DNA of 64,000 nucleotides from Paenibacillus algicola (lineage in GTDB: Bacteria > Bacillota > Bacilli > Paenibacillales > Paenibacillaceae), in assembly GCF_005577435.1 (NCBI RefSeq), contig NZ_CP040396.1, forward strand, positions 1,191,501 through 1,255,500. The letters run 5' to 3'. Within the stretch, counting starts at the first letter, position 1, and every line of letters begins with the position of its first letter. The position numbers were made by a program, and so were the translations under genes. Shown here piece by piece: positions 27,993 through 37,900 of this stretch. The notes beneath the pieces were generated by a model. It saw only the letters and a program-made list of their open reading frames with translations, did no database searches and was not told where the DNA came from.

Positions 27993-29243
27993 ATGAAAAA
28001 AGTTCTGGCAATGATTACAACACTCGCTCTGAGTGCAAGTTTGCTTGCGGGCTGCGGAACAAATGACAACACAGAAGGCAGCAGCGGCGATGCGTCAAAC
28101 GAGAAAGTAACGCTCAGCGTGTGGGGAATGGGTGAAGAAGCGAAGACACTGCCGAAAATCGCGGAGCAATTCACAGCCGAGAATCCGAACATTGAGATTA
28201 AGGTTCAGGCGCTGCCGTGGGATCAAGGACATGAGAAGCTGCTGACCGCAATTGCCTCCAAAAAAGGTCCCGATGTTGTCCAGATGGGCACCTCCTGGAT
28301 TCCTGAATTCGCGGATGCCGGCGCACTTGCCGATCTTGCTCCTTACGTCGAGCAGTATCCGGAGCTGAAGCAAGAGCACTTTTATGATGGAGCTGTGGAA
28401 GCAGGAACATATGAAGACAAATACGTCAGCGTGCCGTGGTACGTAGAGACTCGTGTTCTCTATTACCGCACGGATCTGCTGAAGGAAGCCGGCTACGATC
28501 AGGCACCGCAGAATTGGGAAGAGCTGTCTGACGCAGCGCAGAAGCTTGCGGCACGCGGCGATGGCAAGTACGGCATGAGTATTGATCCGAAGGAACAGTC
28601 CCTAGGCTTTATGTTCGCACGCCAAAATGGCGCGGAGTGGTTTACGCCTGACGGTCAGCCTGACTTTGCAAACGATAAATTCGTAGAAGCGGTGGAGTAT
28701 ATCAATAGCTTTTACCAAAATGGCTCTGCACCGAAGGACCTTGGACTCGACATTATTCCGGCCTTTAAGGAAGGCATCCTGCCCATGTTCATCAGCGGCC
28801 CTTGGATGATCAAGCTGATTCAGGATCAGGCGGCCGACATCGACGGCAAATGGTCTATGGCTGTTCTTCCTAAGAAAGAGAACAACACCTCCCTGCTCGG
28901 CGGTTCTAACCTGTCGATCTTTGAATATTCGAAGAACAAGGACGCTGCTGCGAAATTCGTGGCGTACATGAGCAAAGCGGAGACACAGCTGAAATGGATG
29001 GAATTTACGAGCTCTCTGCCAGCTGCGACAGCGGCATGGGAAGATGAGTCCCTGAAGAACAATGAGTTCTACAAAGTCATCGGGGAACAGCTAAATGCTG
29101 CGGTTCCAATGCCGGTTATTACGGCTTGGTCACAGATCAGCCAGAGCTATGTGAAGCACTTTGAAGTTATCTATCGCAACAACGTAGACGTGAAAAAAGA
29201 GCTTGAAGCGCTCAATGCTGAAGCTGTGAAATTCATGAAATAA
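27993..29243 (+). CDS. Sugar ABC transporter substrate-binding lipoprotein (family 1)
   Basis: 416 residues from the ATG at 27993, chosen because the lipoprotein signal begins there (MKKVLAMITTLALSASLLAGCG) and GAGAGGGG precedes it; the frame opens 12 codons earlier. Lipobox LLAGC. The mature protein is a cluster-B/D binding fold (LSVWGMGEEAKTLPKIAEQFTAENPNIEIKV ... VVQMGTSWIPEFADAGAL ... GGSNLSIFEYSKNKDAAAKFVAYM). It binds an oligosaccharide outside the membrane and delivers it to the two permeases downstream. No ATPase is encoded in the operon, so a shared MsmX-type ATPase probably powers it. Confidence 0.93.
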   Translation: MKKVLAMITTLALSASLLAGCGTNDNTEGSSGDASNEKVTLSVWGMGEEAKTLPKIAEQFTAENPNIEIKVQALPWDQGHEKLLTAIASKKGPDVVQMGTSWIPEFADAGALADLAPYVEQYPELKQEHFYDGAVEAGTYEDKYVSVPWYVETRVLYYRTDLLKEAGYDQAPQNWEELSDAAQKLAARGDGKYGMSIDPKEQSLGFMFARQNGAEWFTPDGQPDFANDKFVEAVEYINSFYQNGSAPKDLGLDIIPAFKEGILPMFISGPWMIKLIQDQAADIDGKWSMAVLPKKENNTSLLGGSNLSIFEYSKNKDAAAKFVAYMSKAETQLKWMEFTSSLPAATAAWEDESLKNNEFYKVIGEQLNAAVPMPVITAWSQISQSYVKHFEVIYRNNVDVKKELEALNAEAVKFMK

Positions 29244-29325
29244 CTTTGAATATTGAATCAACCCCTTCGCACCATGAAGGCACCTAGCAGACGCTATAAG
29301 CGACGAGGGTGACTTCAGCAAAACA

Positions 29326-29352
29326 AGCGGGCCGGCATGAGGCCGGCCCGCT
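29326..29352 (+). promoter_or_regulatory. Intercistronic GC-rich stem-loop after the binding-protein gene
   Basis: GCGGGCCGGC (29327-29336) pairs perfectly with GCCGGCCCGC (29342-29351), with no U run. Such hairpins between a binding-protein gene and its permeases usually stabilise the upstream mRNA or reduce read-through, giving excess binding protein. Confidence 0.75.
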
Positions 29353-29395
29353 CCCATATATGCTACGGCATGAAAGAAGGAAGTGACTATTCCTG

Positions 29396-30286
29396 ATGAA
29401 AAGCTTTCTGAATAAAAGAGCGCCTTATATTTTCATTGCGCCAACCCTGCTCCTGCTGATTTTGTTCTCTATTGTCCCGATTGCGGTCGCGCTCGTGATC
29501 AGCTTCACCGACATGGATCTTGGAGGTCTCGCCAATATGGACCGGGTTGGATTCATCGGCTTCGACAATTATGCGGAGGTCATTCAGGATCCCGTCTTCC
29601 ATAAGGCGATATACAATACGTTGTTCTACGTCGTGATCGGCGTTCCGCTCGTCATTCTGTTTTCTCTCGGGATCGCTCTGCTCATTAATCTGGGCACGTC
29701 CCGCATCTTTAAAGTGTTCCGGGTCGTGTACTATCTCCCTTCCGTGACCAATATCGTCGCCGTTGCGGTGGTCTGGAGCTATCTGTATAATCCGGCGCTC
29801 GGTCTGTTCAACTATATGCTGAATTCGGTCGGTCTCCCGGACGTGCCCTGGCTCACGGAACCAACGGTCGCCAAGCTATCCTTGATTTTACTTGCGCTGT
29901 GGAAGGCGATTGGACTGAACATGATTATTTTCATTGCGGCACTGCAAGGCATCCCGAGATCCTATTACGAGGCCGCCCAGCTTGACGGGGCAAACACGTG
30001 GCAGCAAGTGACGCTGATTACGGTTCCGATGCTTCGCTTTGCGATCTTCTTCGTTTCTATTACAACGATGATCGGCTGGCTGCAGTTCTTCGAGGAGCCA
30101 TTTGTAATGACAGATGGCGGTCCGTTAGATGGAACGTTGTCCGTATCCCTGTTCATTTACCAGAACGGCTTCCAATTCAACAACTTCGGATACGCAGCGG
30201 CAGGGTCGTTCGTCCTGTTCATTTGCATTATCGCCGTCACGCTCGTTCAGCTCAGGCTGCAGAAGAACGAGACAGATATGACTTAA
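29396..30286 (+). CDS. Sugar ABC transporter permease (MalF/UgpA type)
   Basis: 296 residues, six predicted membrane helices (first: IFIAPTLLLLILFSIVPIAVALVISF). The EAA loop is at about residues 186-205 (YYEAAQLDGANTWQQVTLITVP), which contacts the ATPase. The ATG follows GAAGGAAG. It forms a heterodimer with the next gene's product, 18 bases downstream, importing the oligosaccharide captured by the lipoprotein. Confidence 0.94.
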   Translation: MKSFLNKRAPYIFIAPTLLLLILFSIVPIAVALVISFTDMDLGGLANMDRVGFIGFDNYAEVIQDPVFHKAIYNTLFYVVIGVPLVILFSLGIALLINLGTSRIFKVFRVVYYLPSVTNIVAVAVVWSYLYNPALGLFNYMLNSVGLPDVPWLTEPTVAKLSLILLALWKAIGLNMIIFIAALQGIPRSYYEAAQLDGANTWQQVTLITVPMLRFAIFFVSITTMIGWLQFFEEPFVMTDGGPLDGTLSVSLFIYQNGFQFNNFGYAAAGSFVLFICIIAVTLVQLRLQKNETDMT

Positions 30287-30304
30287 GGCAAGGGAGAGAT
30301 CATT

Positions 30305-31165
30305 ATGAGTTCAATAACCGCTGGCAAAAGGAAGGGCTCGCAGGAAGGAAAAAGCGGCCGTACGTTTCAGTGGATTTCCGGCATCATCCTGACGATTGGC
30401 GGCCTGTTTTTCCTGTTGCCGTTCTTCTGGATGATGATGTCCTCCTTCAAGCCGGAGAACGAAATTGTCCAAATTCCTCCGACGCTATGGCCGGAAACCT
30501 TCACGCTGTACAATTTTCAGTATCTGTTCGAGAACATGAACTTCGGTATCTATCTTCGAAATACGCTGATTATCGTGGCGTTCTCGTTCGTAGGATTACT
30601 GCTAAACGCCGCTGCAGGTTTTGGCTTCGCCAAATACGATTTTAAAGGCCGGAACGCACTGTTCGTGCTCGTGCTGGCAACGATGATGATCCCAAGTCAG
30701 GTGACGATGATTCCGGTTTATTTGATCCTGAATACACTTGGACTTACGAATACGATGACAGGCATTGTGCTGCCGGGTCTGGTGGGGGCCTTCGGGATCT
30801 TCCTATTCCGCCAGTTCATGTCTACGGTTCCGACGGAGCTGCTGGAAGCCACACGTCTCGACGGTGCAAGTGAGTATCGTATCTTTCTGCAAATCGTGCT
30901 TCCCATTTCAAAGCCGATTCTCGCTGTGCAAGCCATTTTGACGTTCATCGCCGGCTGGAACAGCTTTCTCTGGCCGCTCATTATTGCGAATGATGAAGGG
31001 CTCTACACTCTATCGGTCGGCTTGTCGCTGCTTAAGGGGCAATATGCGGCAAACTTCGGCCTCCAGATGGCGGGGGCTACTTTCATGGTCGCGCCGGTGA
31101 TCCTGTTGTTTACCTATTTTCAGAAGCACATCATTGAGAACTTCAGCATCTCCGGTATGAAATAA
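30305..31165 (+). CDS. Sugar ABC transporter permease (MalG/UgpE type)
   Basis: 286 residues with a cytoplasmic N-terminal tail rich in K, G and S, six membrane helices, and the EAA loop LLEATRLDGASEYRIFLQIVLP. The C-terminus (HIIENFSISGMK) is typical of MalG-type permeases, ending in GxxK after the last helix. It partners with the preceding permease. Confidence 0.94.
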   Translation: MSSITAGKRKGSQEGKSGRTFQWISGIILTIGGLFFLLPFFWMMMSSFKPENEIVQIPPTLWPETFTLYNFQYLFENMNFGIYLRNTLIIVAFSFVGLLLNAAAGFGFAKYDFKGRNALFVLVLATMMIPSQVTMIPVYLILNTLGLTNTMTGIVLPGLVGAFGIFLFRQFMSTVPTELLEATRLDGASEYRIFLQIVLPISKPILAVQAILTFIAGWNSFLWPLIIANDEGLYTLSVGLSLLKGQYAANFGLQMAGATFMVAPVILLFTYFQKHIIENFSISGMK

Positions 31166-31194
31166 CAAGCAAGCTCGGAAGGAGGGTGAAAAAG

Positions 31195-32601
31195 ATGTCA
31201 GCTAGTAAGCCTAAACGGCCCAACATTTTGTTCATCATGTCGGATGATCATGCTTCCCACGCCATCAGCGCTTATGGGAGCCGGATTAATGAGACGCCGA
31301 ATCTCGATCGGATCGCGAATGAAGGCATGACCTTTGACAACTGCTTCTGTACGAATTCGATTTGCGCACCGAGCCGGGCGGCCATTCTGACGGGCACGTA
31401 CAATCATATCAATGGAGTGAAGACATTAGGTGATGATCTGGATGGACGGCAGGTCACGTTCCCGAAGCTATTGCAGGCAGAGGGATACCAGACTGCCATG
31501 ATCGGGAAGTGGCATCTCGGACACGGTGGTCACCATGACCCGACAGGCTTTGATTATTGGAGTGTGCTGCCAGATCAAGGGGATTATCACGACCCGGATT
31601 TTTTGGAGATGGGCACCAAAAAGAAGTTCAAAGGGTATGTGACCGACATTATTACGGACAAGTCGCTTCAATGGATCGACAAGCGCGATCCCAAGCGTCC
31701 GTTCTTACTCATGTGCCATCATAAGGCTCCGCATCGTCATTGGGAACCGGACGAGAAGCATATGCACTTATACGAAAATATAGACATTCCCGAGCCGGCT
31801 ACCTTCAATGACGATTACGCGACCCGTTCGCAAGCTGCTGTCCAGGCGAAGATGCGCATCGATGATCTGAACGAGCTTGATACGAAGAACCCGCCACCGG
31901 AAGGACTAACGCCGGAAGAGACCCGCAAGTGGAAGTATCAGCGTTATATCAAGGATTACTTGCGCTGCATTGCTTCAATTGATGACAATGTAGGCCGCTT
32001 GCTGGATTATCTGGATGAGCAGGGACTGACCGAGGATACTATTGTGATTTATACGTCTGATCAAGGCTTTTTCCTCGGAGATCATGGGTGGTTTGATAAA
32101 CGGTTTATGTATGAGGAGTCGCTTCGCATGCCGTTCCTTCTCCGTTATCCGAAGGAAGTCGAGCCGGGCAGTGTGGCGAAGGACATGATTTTGAACACGG
32201 ATTTTGCTCCAACCTTTCTGGATTACGCAGGCTTGCCGGTTCATGAAAGGATGCAGGGCGTCAGCATTCGTCCTTTGATGAATGGTGTTCTGCCCCAAGA
32301 CTGGCGGAAAGCAATGGTGTATCGGTACTGGATGCACCTGGACGGCTGCCATGAAGTGTATTCCCACTACGGGCTCCGCACGGAGAGGTATAAGCTCATT
32401 TATTATTACGCCCAGGCGTTAGGTACGACGGATTCCCGTGATGAGGACCGCCCGCCGGAGTGGGAGCTTTTTGATCTGGAGGCAGATCCGTATGAGCTGA
32501 ACAATGTATACGCTGATCCGGCTTATGCCGCTCGGAGGATTACATTGACGAAGCAATTGGAGCAGTTGATGGACGAGATAGAGGATGAATATATCCATTA
32601 A
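31195..32601 (+). CDS. Sulfatase (formylglycine-dependent, S1 family), cytoplasmic
   Basis: 468 residues from the ATG at 31195, which has AGGAGG 9 bases upstream; a GTG 9 bases earlier directly abuts the site. The maturation motif is C57-A-P-S-R followed by AAILTG, so C57 would become formylglycine. Other sulfatase landmarks: NILFIMSDDHASH (metal ligands D-D), GKWHLGHGG, and SDQGFFLGDHGWFDK. No signal peptide, so it acts on an imported substrate and needs a cytoplasmic maturase, not seen here. It lies between the permeases and two glycosidase-type genes. Phosphonate-monoester/phosphodiesterase relatives share this active site, so the substrate could be a sulfate ester or a phosphodiester. Confidence 0.92.
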   Translation: MSASKPKRPNILFIMSDDHASHAISAYGSRINETPNLDRIANEGMTFDNCFCTNSICAPSRAAILTGTYNHINGVKTLGDDLDGRQVTFPKLLQAEGYQTAMIGKWHLGHGGHHDPTGFDYWSVLPDQGDYHDPDFLEMGTKKKFKGYVTDIITDKSLQWIDKRDPKRPFLLMCHHKAPHRHWEPDEKHMHLYENIDIPEPATFNDDYATRSQAAVQAKMRIDDLNELDTKNPPPEGLTPEETRKWKYQRYIKDYLRCIASIDDNVGRLLDYLDEQGLTEDTIVIYTSDQGFFLGDHGWFDKRFMYEESLRMPFLLRYPKEVEPGSVAKDMILNTDFAPTFLDYAGLPVHERMQGVSIRPLMNGVLPQDWRKAMVYRYWMHLDGCHEVYSHYGLRTERYKLIYYYAQALGTTDSRDEDRPPEWELFDLEADPYELNNVYADPAYAARRITLTKQLEQLMDEIEDEYIH

Positions 32602-32630
32602 ATCTATAGAGCTCTTTAAGGGAGCTATTC

Positions 32631-34850
32631 ATGAAAGCTTGGAGGAATGACGCGGTGAACGACATGGAATTGCAACGATTGTTGAGCATGATGACGCTGG
32701 AGGAGAAGGTGGATCAGCTCTTGCAGCTGGCTCCGGCTTTTTTTGAAGGGGCGAACAGTGCCGGCCAGATTACCGGTCCGCTTGAAGGGCTTGGGATCAC
32801 CGAGGCAACGGTACGCCGTGCGGGATCAGCGCTCGGACTCGGCGGTGCCGAGGAGGCGATTGCCATCCAAGACGCGCACTTGCGCCATAACCGGCTTAAT
32901 ATTCCGCTTCTGATCATGGCCGACGTCATCCACGGCTACCGCACCATCTTTCCAGTGCCGCTCGCAATCGGCAGCTCGTGGGACATGGAGTTGGCTGGCC
33001 GAACGGCAGCGATCGCGGCCAAGGAAGCAGCGGCAGCGGGCATCCATGTTACCTTCTCACCCATGGCGGATTTGACGCGAGATCCCCGGTGGGGTCGGGT
33101 CATGGAATCAACAGGGGAGGATCCATGGCTGAACGGCGAGTATGCGCGAGCGTTTGTGCGCGGCTATCAGGGCAAGGATGTGGCCAAAGAGCCTTATAAG
33201 ATTGCGGCGTGCATCAAGCACTTTGCCGCATATGGAGCAGCTGAAGGCGGGCGGGATTACAACACCGTGGATATGTCAGAATGGATGCGCCGCGAGTATT
33301 ATATGCCTTCCTATCGCGCGGCTCTTGATGAGGGCTGCGAAATGGTGATGACGGCATTCAATACAGTGGATGGTATTCCTGCTACGGGCAATCGCAAGCT
33401 CATGCGTGACCTGCTGCGAGAGGAATGGGGCTTTAACGGTGTGCTCATTTCGGACTGGGGCGCCGTGAAGGAAATGATTCCGCATGGTGTCGCTGAAAAT
33501 GAGAGGGAGTGTGCGCGCAAAGCCATTGAAGCCGGGGTCGATATCGAGATGATGTCACCTTGCTATCCGCATCATCTGCAAGAGCTGGTGGAGAGCGGCG
33601 AAGTGGACGTCAAGCTCGTGGACGAGGCAGTGATGCGCATTCTAAGGCTGAAGCGTAAGCTCGGGTTATTTCAAAAACCGCATCGATACGCGGACCCGGC
33701 GGCGGAGCAGGACATACTGCTCTGTGCAGAGCATTTGGATGCAGCGCATGAAGCCGCGCTTAGGTCCTGCGTACTGTTAAAGAACGAACAGAATACTCTT
33801 CCCTTGAATAAGGACATGAAGACTGCGCTCATCGGTCCGTTCGCGGTCAGCGATGATTTGCTGGGGCCATGGTCATGCATGGGCAAGCGGGAAGAAACAG
33901 CTACACTGGCCGAAAGCATGAGCCTGCTTGCGGGTTCATCCGCCTTAACCGCCGTTGGCTGCGGTGTCGAATCGATCACGGAAAAGGAGCTCACAGATAT
34001 GCTGACTGCGGCGCGTTCGGCTGATGTGGTCGTACTGGCGCTTGGCGAAGCTTCGGAGATGAGCGGCGAGGCGGGCTGCCGCGCGGACATACGCCTGCCG
34101 GGCTGTCAGCTGGAGCTGGTCCAAAGGGTGCGCGAGCTGGGAAAGCCGACGGTTGCAGTTTTGTTTAACGGCCGACCGCTGGATCTTCACGGTGTACTGG
34201 ATGAAGCTGATTCCGTACTGGAGGCATGGTACCCTGGCACGAAAGGTGCTGAGGCGGTAGCAGAGCTGCTCTACGGCGAAGCTAATCCCTCAGGACGTTT
34301 GACAATGAGCTTCCCGTATTCCGTTGGACAGGTGCCTGTCTACTATAACGCCTTCAATACCGGGCGTCCGCAAAGCGATCCAAGCGCTCCGGTTCGTTAT
34401 GAATCACAATATCTGGACATCCCGAATGAACCGCTTCTACCGTTTGGTTACGGTCTTGGCTATACCGAGTTTGAGTACGGGCAAGCCGTATTATCTTCCG
34501 ATGAGCTTCACGCTGGCAGTAGCCTGAGCGCAAGTGTCAGTGTGACGAACGCCGGATCGCGCGCCGGTGAGGAGACCGTTCAACTATATGTGCGAGACAT
34601 ATCGGGTGAGACTGTGCGGCCGCTGCGCGAGCTGAAGGCGTTCCGCAAGATTACGCTTAATGCGGGCGAGACCAAGGAAATCGAGTTCTTGTTGACGGAA
34701 GACATGCTTCGATATCACCATAGTGATTTGTCTTACCACAGCGATTCAGGAGCCTTCATAGCGATGGTGGGTCCAAACAGCCGGGAGGTGCAAGAGCTGC
34801 CATTCCAGCTGATCTCGGGTGTTTACGGCACGACAACAACTACAACATAA
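32631..34850 (+). CDS. GH3 beta-glucosidase, cytoplasmic
   Basis: 739 residues. GH3 (beta/alpha)8 domain with KHFAAYGAAEGGRDYNT and the nucleophile D275 in VLISDWGAVKE; alpha/beta sandwich domain with GEASEMSGEAGCRADI, whose glutamates include the acid/base candidate; C-terminal FN3-like domain (VSVTNAGSRAGEETVQLYVRD). No signal peptide. A GTG at 32655 with GGAGG 9 bases upstream is an alternative start. It removes non-reducing beta-glucosyl units from imported oligosaccharides. In L. innocua a GH3 enzyme next to the sophorooligosaccharide phosphorylase cleaves beta-1,2-linked glucose; the same specificity is inferred here. Confidence 0.92.
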   Translation: MKAWRNDAVNDMELQRLLSMMTLEEKVDQLLQLAPAFFEGANSAGQITGPLEGLGITEATVRRAGSALGLGGAEEAIAIQDAHLRHNRLNIPLLIMADVIHGYRTIFPVPLAIGSSWDMELAGRTAAIAAKEAAAAGIHVTFSPMADLTRDPRWGRVMESTGEDPWLNGEYARAFVRGYQGKDVAKEPYKIAACIKHFAAYGAAEGGRDYNTVDMSEWMRREYYMPSYRAALDEGCEMVMTAFNTVDGIPATGNRKLMRDLLREEWGFNGVLISDWGAVKEMIPHGVAENERECARKAIEAGVDIEMMSPCYPHHLQELVESGEVDVKLVDEAVMRILRLKRKLGLFQKPHRYADPAAEQDILLCAEHLDAAHEAALRSCVLLKNEQNTLPLNKDMKTALIGPFAVSDDLLGPWSCMGKREETATLAESMSLLAGSSALTAVGCGVESITEKELTDMLTAARSADVVVLALGEASEMSGEAGCRADIRLPGCQLELVQRVRELGKPTVAVLFNGRPLDLHGVLDEADSVLEAWYPGTKGAEAVAELLYGEANPSGRLTMSFPYSVGQVPVYYNAFNTGRPQSDPSAPVRYESQYLDIPNEPLLPFGYGLGYTEFEYGQAVLSSDELHAGSSLSASVSVTNAGSRAGEETVQLYVRDISGETVRPLRELKAFRKITLNAGETKEIEFLLTEDMLRYHHSDLSYHSDSGAFIAMVGPNSREVQELPFQLISGVYGTTTTTT

Positions 34851-34903
34851 AACAGAGAATACAGACAAGACAGCAGTTAGAGGTAGGGGAAAGGAGCAAG
34901 GCA

Positions 34904-37900
34904 ATGAATACTGGGCAATTAGCAAATAGCGAGTTTTCCGTGCAAACAGACGGACTGGCCTTCACGTTTATGAAGAGCGGAGACCTTCGCGAAATTCGCT
35001 ACAAGGATCTGATGATCAATCAGGTGATGTCGAATCCGCTTGACGGATCGATGAACAATCTTTTTTTACGCTTGCACAAAGAGGGCCGGCTTGAATACGC
35101 ACCGCTCCTTGGCGTTTCTTCAGGAAGCATCGTCAGCGCTTCTGATCGGCGAATTTTGTGGACAGGAGAAGCACTGGGCGTTGCCTATCGCGTAACCTTT
35201 ACGTTAATGCCCGGGCTAATCTGGTTCTGGGAGGTCAGCCTGTCCGCAGCGGGAACACCTGGCGTTGTGGTGGACGTTGTCTATGGTCAGGATCTGGGGC
35301 TTGCCGATCAAGGAGCCGTGCGCACTAACGAAGCATATATGTCGCAATATATTGGCCATACGGTTTTTGAGACCGACGAGAGAGGCTATACGGTATGCTC
35401 GCGGCAGAATCAACCGATGACCACCGGCTTTCCTTATCTGCAGCAAGGATCGTTGACTGGTGCGGCGGGCTTTTCGACCGATGGCTTCCAGTTCTTCGGT
35501 CTCTCCTACAAGGAGACGGACGTTCCGGAAGCGCTTTGTCACAAGCAACTGGCGAATAAGGTTTATCAGTACGAATTTGCCTACACGGCACTGCAGTCGG
35601 AGCTGCTGGAAGTCGGAATTGAAGAGAAAACGGTGGTCTTTTACGGCCTCCTGAACCCGAATCATGAAGCGGCAATATGCGAGCTGGAATATGTGGATGA
35701 GATCAAGCAAGCTTGGCAAGGAGCACAATCACTGAAAGGTGAAGAGCTTTCCCCCATCGGTGAACCCCTTGCCTGGAACGTGAGCGTCGGATCTCCGCTG
35801 CAAGCAGACGACATGACGGAAGGCGAGATTCAGGCGCTGTTCCCGTCAAGGCAGCAGGAAGAGCGTGTGAACGATGAGCTGCTTTCCTTTTTCACAGATA
35901 CGTACGAGCATGTCGTGCTAAAACAAAAAGAGCGGCGCATGGAGCGGCCTCATGGTCATATTCTGATGAGTGGCGACAACGCCCGGGTGAACGACAATGT
36001 AGCGTCATCGACAAACTATATGTATGGACTTTTCCACTCGCAAATTACGTTAGGCAATACGTCGTTCAACAAGCTGATGAGTAATGCACGTAACGCGTTG
36101 AATGTGTTAAAGACGTCGGGACAGCGGATTTATGTGGAGATTGACGGACAATTTCGGTTGCTGACTCTCCCATCTCTGTACGAACTCGGCTTTAACTACG
36201 CACGCTGGCATTACAAAATAGAGAAAGATGTTCTTACGATTACCGCATGGTCGTCTCCGGACGTCCCGGAGTTGTTTCTCGAGGCCTTCTCTCGTCAAGG
36301 TGAGGCCTATCGCTTCCTCGTGACTAACCAGATCACGATGAACGACAAGGAATACGAGGTTCCGTTCCTGATGGAACGCGATGGCGGTGAGCTGATCTTC
36401 CGAGCTCATCGAGAATCGTTAAGCGCTGGCGTTTACCCGCATCTCCATTTCCGTATGCGCCTTAGCGGCACTGCTATGCAGGTGTTGGACGAGCGCGCGT
36501 TGGTTGCGGGAGCGCCGGAAGGCTCCGCCTCCCTGGTTGTGCTAGAGCTGGAGCCGACTGCCATGTGGCGGCTGAGCATTCAAGGGCGTCTGGAAAAAGC
36601 CGTCTCAGCGGTACCGGAGCATAACCGCTTGATGGAGCGTCCCGTCGAGGCTGATATTTCGGCCTATCGTCAATTTCTCGGTGACGTCATGAACGGCTTC
36701 GACTTATCTCACGATTCGGCGGAGCAGCAGGAAGAGCTGGATAAATATAACACACTCGCTTGGTGGTACACACACAATATGCTTGTGCACTACTCCGTAC
36801 CGCATGGCCTGGAGCAATACAGCGGTGCTGCCTGGGGCACGCGAGACGTCTGCCAGGGACCGACGGAATATTTTCTTGCGACTGGCAAGTTCGGTCAAGT
36901 GAAAGACATTTTGAAAACCGTGTATAGTCATCAATATATAGAAGAAGGAAACTGGCCGCAATGGTTCATGTTTGACCGATATTACCGGATCCAGCAGGAA
37001 GAGAGCCACGGCGATGTCATCGTATGGCCGCTTAAGGTGCTTGGCGATTACTTGCGGATTACAGGCGATTACGCATTGCTGAACGAAAAAATCCCTTACA
37101 CCACGCACGGGGGAGAGCTTACGCAGGTCACCTATACGTTACTTGATCATGCGCGCAAAGAAATTCAGTATATAAAGGACCATTTTCTCCATGGAACCAG
37201 GTTGTCATCCTACGGCGATGGGGATTGGGATGACACGCTCCAGCCGGCGAATGCGAAGCTGAAGCAATTTACAATTAGCAGCTGGACTGTGTCGCTAACA
37301 TTCCAGACATTTACTCAGCTCTCCGGAGTGCTGGCGGATAAGGGCGGTGAACTGGAAGCTTTGGCGAGTGAGCTAAGTGAACTTGCGGAAGGCATGAAGG
37401 AAGATTTTAACCGATATCTCGTGAAGGATGGTGTGACCTCTGGCTTTGCTTATATGGAGGAGCCGGGCGAGGTTCAACTGATGCTGCATCCCAGCGATGA
37501 CAAGACAGGGATCCGTTACCGGCTCCTGCCGATGACTCGCAGCATGATCGGGGAGCTGTTCGATAAGGATCAAGCAGATTCTCATTACCGCTTGATCGAG
37601 CAAGAGCTGCTGTGTCCAGATGGCGTGCGCCTGATGAATCGTCCGGCTGATTATGCGGGTGGTGTCAGCACGAGATTCAAGCGCGCCGAGCAAGCGGCTA
37701 ACTTCGGACGTGAGATCGGGCTTCAATACGTACACGCGCATATTCGCTTCATTGAAGCGACAGCCAAGCTAGGAAAAGCCGAAGAGACCTGGAAGGCGCT
37801 GGCTGCAATTAATCCGATCGGCATCCAACACGTAGTGCCGAATGCGGATCTAAGGCAAAGCAATGCTTACTTCAGCAGCTCCGACGGTAAATTCGATGAT

